Both the position numbers and the translations under genes were made by a program. Under the pieces are notes generated by a model. That model was given only the letters and a program-made list of their open reading frames with translations. It was not told the origin of the DNA and made no database searches. Shown here piece after piece: positions 59,936 through 64,000 of a stretch of DNA of 64,000 bases (positions are counted from its first letter, which is position 1; the number at the start of each line of letters is the position of its first letter). The stretch covers positions 248,001 to 312,000 of the forward strand of contig JAEZKQ010000026.1 of the NCBI GenBank assembly GCA_023436115.1. The letters run 5' to 3'. The stretch is from Bacillota bacterium (GTDB taxonomy: Bacteria; Bacillota; Clostridia; Christensenellales; SZUA-584).

Positions 59936-61333
59936 ATGAAAAAAGACGCAACCGCCTTTGCGATGATTGGTGCGGCAATGATAGCGGTTTTATTAACAGC
60001 ACTAAATTTTCTGATAACGCCGGGCGTTCTATGGTTTTTCTACCCCTTGTATGCTGTGATTTGGTGGCCGATGAGTGTTTATCTCTGCAGCCGGAAACGT
60101 TACTTCGCGTTTTCTTTGGCAGGAAGCATGCTGACAATCGCCTTTCTGGCCATCACAAACATTGTGACTTCGCCGCTGACACTCTGGTTTCTATACACCG
60201 TGCCGCCCATTCTGTGTTGGCCGGTGGGCATGTTCGCTCGAAAAAGCATGGGAAAGCTGCCATTCGTACTGCTGTTTTGTACAGTCATTATTCTTTACTA
60301 TCTCGCAGTGAACCTCTTTCTCACTCCGGCATATATCTGGGCCATCTACCCCATTTTTCTTACAATATGGTGGCCTCTGGGGCTGTATTTCAGGACGAAA
60401 CAAAAGCCGAAGCAGGCCTCAGTTGTGGGCTCTTTACTGATCATTATATTCTTTATCACGTCCAACCTGCTAAACTCACCTTATCCTTGGGCGTTATATG
60501 CCTGCTTTCCCGTCATCTGGTGGCCGATTGCAATATTCGCCGGCAAGCGGCTTGGGACGCTGCATATCGCCGTAATCGGCTCCATATGCACCGTGCTTTG
60601 GTATGGCGCGCTGAACATTTTGCTCGCTCCGGGCAGCCCATGGGTGATGTTTGTAGCTTTTGCTGTGCTTTGGTGGCCATTGTCCGTGTTTTTTTATGGA
60701 CGGGGCTGCACGCAGATCTATGCCGTTATCATGAGCGCCCTCAGCATCGCTTTCTTTGCAGCCGTCAACCTCGTCTATTCACCCGGCGCGCTGTGGGCCT
60801 ATTACCCCGCCTTCGCCATACTGTGGTGGCCTATGACGATGTGCTTTGCGCGCAAACGCAAGTGGCTTGGCTATTCACTGATCGCAAGTCTGCTGACGAT
60901 CATATTCCTTGCGGCAGTCAATATCATTACATCGGCCGGATTCGCCTGGAGCGTATTCCCAGCACTGTGCATACTCTGGTGGCCGCTGTCTTTTTTTTTT
61001 GCGGGAAAGAAGAAGCCCTTCGGTTTTTCTGTTTGCGGCAGCCTGCTGGTCGTCAGCACGCTTTTAACCGTGAATTTATTGACGTCAGCCGGATTCATAT
61101 GGAGCCTTTTCCCCGTGATTTGTGTGTTGTGGTGGCCGTTGTCCGTCTACTTCGCAAAGAAACAGCGCCCCTTCGCTTTTGCCGTTTTGGGCAGCCTGCT
61201 CGCCATCATACTGTTTGTTTCGATCAATCTGCTCACATCGCCCGGCTTCCTTTGGTTCGTGTTTCCGTCTTTTGCCGTAGTATGGTGGCCGCTTAGCCTG
61301 TTTTTCTTCAGAAACCGCAGACTTGCTCATTAA
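59936..61333 (+). CDS. Membrane protein made of nine tandem 2TM modules
   Basis: A 465-residue protein, almost all membrane. A unit of about 50 residues is repeated nine times: helix, N-x-x-x-(S/T)PG-x-LW turn, helix ending in a WWP motif (AVIWWPMSVY, PILCWPVGMF, LTIWWPLGLY, PVIWWPIAIF, AVLWWPLSVF, AILWWPMTMC, CILWWPLSFF, CVLWWPLSVY, AVVWWPLSLF), then a short basic loop. That makes about 18 helices. The upstream gene has one copy, so the large protein most likely grew by internal duplication of it. AGGTGA lies close before the ATG; ATG at 59930 is an alternative. Function unknown. Confidence 0.85.
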   Translation: MKKDATAFAMIGAAMIAVLLTALNFLITPGVLWFFYPLYAVIWWPMSVYLCSRKRYFAFSLAGSMLTIAFLAITNIVTSPLTLWFLYTVPPILCWPVGMFARKSMGKLPFVLLFCTVIILYYLAVNLFLTPAYIWAIYPIFLTIWWPLGLYFRTKQKPKQASVVGSLLIIIFFITSNLLNSPYPWALYACFPVIWWPIAIFAGKRLGTLHIAVIGSICTVLWYGALNILLAPGSPWVMFVAFAVLWWPLSVFFYGRGCTQIYAVIMSALSIAFFAAVNLVYSPGALWAYYPAFAILWWPMTMCFARKRKWLGYSLIASLLTIIFLAAVNIITSAGFAWSVFPALCILWWPLSFFFAGKKKPFGFSVCGSLLVVSTLLTVNLLTSAGFIWSLFPVICVLWWPLSVYFAKKQRPFAFAVLGSLLAIILFVSINLLTSPGFLWFVFPSFAVVWWPLSLFFFRNRRLAH

Positions 61334-61357
61334 AAACTCATAAACATAACTTATATG

Positions 61358-61390
61358 AAAATCCCTTAACCAGTTTATCTAAGGGATTTT
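61358..61390 (+). terminator. Terminator after the repeat-protein gene
   Basis: AAAATCCCTTA, loop of 11, TAAGGGATTTT, then CTTG: eleven perfect pairs whose own 3' arm supplies the T-run. The symmetric arms let it work on both strands. Confidence 0.8.
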
Positions 61391-61491
61391 CTTGTGTTTA
61401 ATTCTGGCAGAACATGTGATAGAATGCATATATATAAACTAAGCTTGTTGATCTTCAGTAGTCTCACAAATGTGATTTAGGAGGATTATCT

Positions 61492-62453
61492 ATGGATATG
61501 AATCTTATAAGCACGACGGACTCAATTAAAGGTTATGAAATCGTTGAACAAAAAGGTCTTGTTTCATCAAGAGTCGTTGTTGGCGTCGGTTTTTTTCAGA
61601 ATTTTTCGCTTCATTTACTGATTTTTTTGGAGGGCGCTCTCAAAAGCTGGAGGACAGATTGGGAGAGCTGTATTTGGAGGCTATCAATAGCATAGAACTT
61701 GAACTTGCCAGCAGAAAATGCAACGCCCTCATTGGCACACGATGTGATTTTGATGAGGTCTCAGGAAAAGGGACGCTTATGTTCATGTTGACTGTCACAG
61801 GAACAGCTGTAAATGTTCTCAAAACAAACGAAATGGCTGTACAGTCTCCAATCCTGGCCATAGCCAACGGTAAGCGACTGGAAAGAAAGCTTAAAGACCG
61901 GCCAAACATTCATACAGTTTGCCAGATCATTGATGAACTGCTCGCCAATTTATACTTAGTTGATCTTGAACTGCTGATAAAGGCCATAGCTCAGAATTCA
62001 GATGTCAACGAAACTTTAGATAAAAACCAGATAGCTAAGATTATTTCATATCTAAACACAGTCTTTGATAAAAAAGATGTCTCCAGAGTACTCATTAACA
62101 GCTTAAAGGAAAACAAAACAAATGAGGCCTTTGATTTTGTTTATATGCAGTTCGCACTCCCGTATTTTGAGACTATGACCGACGTACTGGACAGCCTTAA
62201 TAAACAAACAATCGAAAAATATATCCGTTCGCTGGAAAACAAGCCTCGGGCAGACTATAGAAGAGAAGATGCCGAAGCTATTGATAAATACATGATCAAA
62301 CTGGCCGATATTGGCTTTGATCTCAACTACAGCAGCGAGGATGAATATCTTGCAAAAATGTATGGAATCAAGAGTAAAAAGGATACAAGTTTCATCAATG
62401 ATCTTAAGGACGCCATTGTCCAACATTATTCCCAACAAGAACTTTGCCAATAA
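61492..62453 (+). pseudogene. YbjQ-family gene with a frameshift at a T7 run, plus a helical C-terminal domain
   Basis: AGGAGG precedes the ATG at 61492. The first 33 codons are the start of a YbjQ/UPF0145 domain (LISTTDSIKGYEIVEQKGLV, SSRVVVGVGFF). At a run of seven T (61590-61596) the family sequence moves to the -1 frame: SEFFASFTDFFGGRSQKLED, then LYLEAINSIELELASRKCNA and GTRCDFDEVSGKGTLMFMLT. After the YbjQ domain comes an unassigned helical region of about 160 residues up to 62453. It is either a broken gene, a sequencing error in the T-run, or a programmed -1 shift (T TTT TTT is slippery). Function of YbjQ proteins is unsettled. Confidence 0.75.
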
Positions 62454-62457
62454 AACA

Positions 62458-62489
62458 CACCTCAAGCCGCAAAGCGCTGAGGTGCTTTT
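62458..62489 (+). terminator. Terminator after the YbjQ-family gene
   Basis: CACCTCA and TGAGGTG, extended inside by GC pairs, then CTTTT. The convergent GerMN gene ends 28 bases further on. Confidence 0.75.
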
Positions 62490-62517
62490 ACCTGCTAGCA
62501 GCTATGTTTCTGAGACC

Positions 62518-64000
62518 TTAGCCGCCGTTCTTGATGATGCCATAGTTTTTAAGAAAAGGATCAGACAAGCATAAATGGCCTGCCAGCGTGTCAACCTGCT
62601 TGCCCTCCACAAGAAACTGAACCTTGCTGATGCCATCCAGTGCCGTCACGGTATTTACCATAGCGAAAACCAGCAGCATTTCGCTTCTTTCGCTGAGTCC
62701 TTTGCAGGCGTTTTTAAAATTCTCGGATAAGCTGATATATGCCGTATCGTTGTCCACATTCACTGCCAGAATATCCGCCTCCGAGGAACCCGTCGGCATA
62801 ACGGCTTCCACGCTTTCGCTGTCACCCTTTTGCGGCCCTCTCATCAATTCGAGCAAACGCGCTCGTGCGCTCCATATCTGTCCCTGCTCCATACTGCGTG
62901 AAACTTCCAGCAGCAGGTCTGAGGTTTCATCCTCGAAATAGACCGGCGCACTGCTCCCGAGGCAGCCAAAATAGTCGTTTCTTTTGGATCCCCCTGCGGA
63001 ACCGCCTGTCACCTGAGTGCCTCTAACATACAAATTGACATCTTCAATACCCGGCACCAGCCCTGTAATGCTGTATATAATCGCCGCGTAGGAAAGAAGC
63101 GCCTCCTTCCCCGTACCCGACGGCAAATCGCTGAACATGAGACTTAAATCATAGGCGGCTGATCCGTTAGCAATTTTCAAAGGAGATGTCGTCAGCTTTG
63201 ATTCGGATAAGAGCGGACTTTCCAACACAGCCGTATTTTGAGGGCCTTTTCTCAGTTCTTCAATAACGGCCTCAATATAATTGCCGTCCACATATTCTTC
63301 ACCCTCAAAATGGCCCGGTACATATTTAACGGTACGCACTTCCGGCAGAATATAATCACCGCTTGCCGCCACAAAGTACAGAACAGTGGGTATCTCCGCC
63401 ACAGCGGGCTCATTTTGCATTAAGCTGTTCTGTGTTGTATGTCCGGTTGGCGTTGAACCAATAGACGGTAACACAGTCTGTTCATCCGTGGGCTTTGCTT
63501 CCTCTGGCCCATTGTTCATATTTAGCTGCTGCGGCACATATTTTGCATATGCATTTGTATAGGCGTCGTGCACATTGCCCACCTGTTTTTTTAACGGGGC
63601 CGCTGGATAGCCGTCAAAGCCTCTGCGTATGCCGTTATAAAAAACACAGATCGATGTGTCGCCCAGAATATCCGTCACCGTATTTGCAATGGCCTGCTCT
63701 AATATATAGGCTTCTTCCGACTGCATCAAACCACCGTAGTAATTGATATACACGTTGGCAGCTTCATTGGAAAACTCGATATAATCAAGTGTCATACCTA
63801 TTTTAGCAACACCCGCCACGCTGTCGTTTGACGGGCCTGCAAGCAGCGCTTCCACCGCGGTTATGGCAGGGTTTGTATCCTGCTTTATATTGAGCTTGCG
63901 CGGCTCTGCGGTCAGCGTATTATTTGATGAATTGAGAAAATAGATCGCATACGTATCCATACGCCCAGATTCGCTTAATTCGCTTAAATCGAGGACGCTC
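62518..64000 (-). CDS. GerMN-domain protein (sporulation/germination-like), 5' end outside the window
   Basis: The frame is open across the right edge (codons for SVLDLSELSESGR precede the ATG at 63960), so the true start lies beyond 64000. It contains two clear and probably three GerMN-type repeats. First: IYFLNSSNNTLTAEPRKLNI, AVEALLAGPS and ANVYINYYGGL. Second: VLYFVAASGDYILPEVRTVK, AVIEELRKGPQ and AAYDLSLMFSDL. Third: VYFEDETSDLLLEVSRSMEQ, LLELMRGPQ and DTAYISLSENF. GerM proteins act at the cell envelope in sporulation and germination of Bacillota. The multi-repeat form suggests an exported lipoprotein, but the signal is not in view. Confidence 0.85.
   Translation of the reverse strand, partial: SVLDLSELSESGRMDTYAIYFLNSSNNTLTAEPRKLNIKQDTNPAITAVEALLAGPSNDSVAGVAKIGMTLDYIEFSNEAANVYINYYGGLMQSEEAYILEQAIANTVTDILGDTSICVFYNGIRRGFDGYPAAPLKKQVGNVHDAYTNAYAKYVPQQLNMNNGPEEAKPTDEQTVLPSIGSTPTGHTTQNSLMQNEPAVAEIPTVLYFVAASGDYILPEVRTVKYVPGHFEGEEYVDGNYIEAVIEELRKGPQNTAVLESPLLSESKLTTSPLKIANGSAAYDLSLMFSDLPSGTGKEALLSYAAIIYSITGLVPGIEDVNLYVRGTQVTGGSAGGSKRNDYFGCLGSSAPVYFEDETSDLLLEVSRSMEQGQIWSARARLLELMRGPQKGDSESVEAVMPTGSSEADILAVNVDNDTAYISLSENFKNACKGLSERSEMLLVFAMVNTVTALDGISKVQFLVEGKQVDTLAGHLCLSDPFLKNYGIIKNGG

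Noticed and set aside
60031..61296. A second 421-codon frame overlapping the nine-repeat membrane protein
   Set aside because: It is the +2 frame of the repeat gene, long only because the DNA repeats; it lacks hydrophobic order and a start site.
1..64000. CRISPR arrays, rRNA and tRNA genes
   Set aside because: No regularly spaced repeats and no tRNA- or rRNA-like sequence were seen in the intergenic stretches.

Overview
The window looks like a chromosome segment of a strictly anaerobic, probably spore-forming and motile member of the Bacillota (Clostridia type). The signs are strong AGGAGG-type ribosome binding sites, a GerMN-domain sporulation/germination-like protein, a sodium-pumping oxaloacetate decarboxylase operon, a chemotaxis receptor, and a large set of molybdenum/selenium hydroxylase genes. 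Genus cannot be fixed from the sequence alone.

Layout. (1) 1-8750: a thioredoxin-domain gene (yyaL/DUF255 family) is split in its CHWCH motif by an AT-rich integrative element of about 8.0 kb (about 612-8578). The element carries a large serine recombinase, a rolling-circle-type Rep protein, a second small serine recombinase, an integrase-like gene overlapping an HNH nuclease gene, and two membrane proteins. Its left end carries a captured 5' piece of a different yyaL gene. (2) 9010-10557: an isochorismatase-family hydrolase divergent from a WYL regulator. (3) 10799-26542: purine salvage and catabolism: 8-oxoguanine deaminase, guanine deaminase, three-subunit xanthine dehydrogenase, yqeB maturation factor (preceded by a purine-riboswitch-like aptamer), a BMP-type nucleoside/purine ABC importer, adenine deaminase and a Crp/Fnr regulator. 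(4) 26539-32586: molybdenum cofactor synthesis and molybdate import. (5) 32792-35779: a YheO-like regulator, two-subunit serine dehydratase and a MocA-like cytidylyltransferase. (6) 35783-52433: the ygeX/hyuA/xdhD/ygfK/ssnA/arcC/ygeW/ygeY cluster with yqeC and an XdhC-family gene divergent from it. Clusters of this make-up have been linked to anaerobic uric acid/purine breakdown in gut bacteria. (7) 52682-55122: an acetyltransferase and a soluble chemotaxis receptor fused to a sugar-binding-protein-like domain. (8) 55436-58733: sodium-translocating oxaloacetate decarboxylase. (9) 59159-61333: a PadR regulator, a one-module membrane protein and a protein with nine copies of that module. (10) 61492-64000: a frameshifted YbjQ-family gene and a GerMN protein cut by the window edge.

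How it fits together (inference): nucleosides and bases enter through the BMP transporter. Adenine, guanine and 8-oxoguanine are deaminated to hypoxanthine, xanthine and urate. The two xanthine-dehydrogenase-type enzymes interconvert purines, with molybdopterin from the mo genes and selenium-dependent maturation by YqeB/YqeC/XdhC. The hyuA-ssnA-ygeW-ygeY-ygeX set opens the ring and releases carbamoyl phosphate (ATP via carbamate kinase) and diaminopropionate, which goes to pyruvate. Serine dehydratase also yields pyruvate, and oxaloacetate decarboxylase conserves energy as a sodium gradient.

The least ordinary items are the gene-capturing attachment site of the element, its integrase-like/HNH gene pair, the altered purine riboswitch in front of the xanthine dehydrogenase operon, a structured 330-base leader in front of ssnA, and the nine-fold repeated membrane protein.
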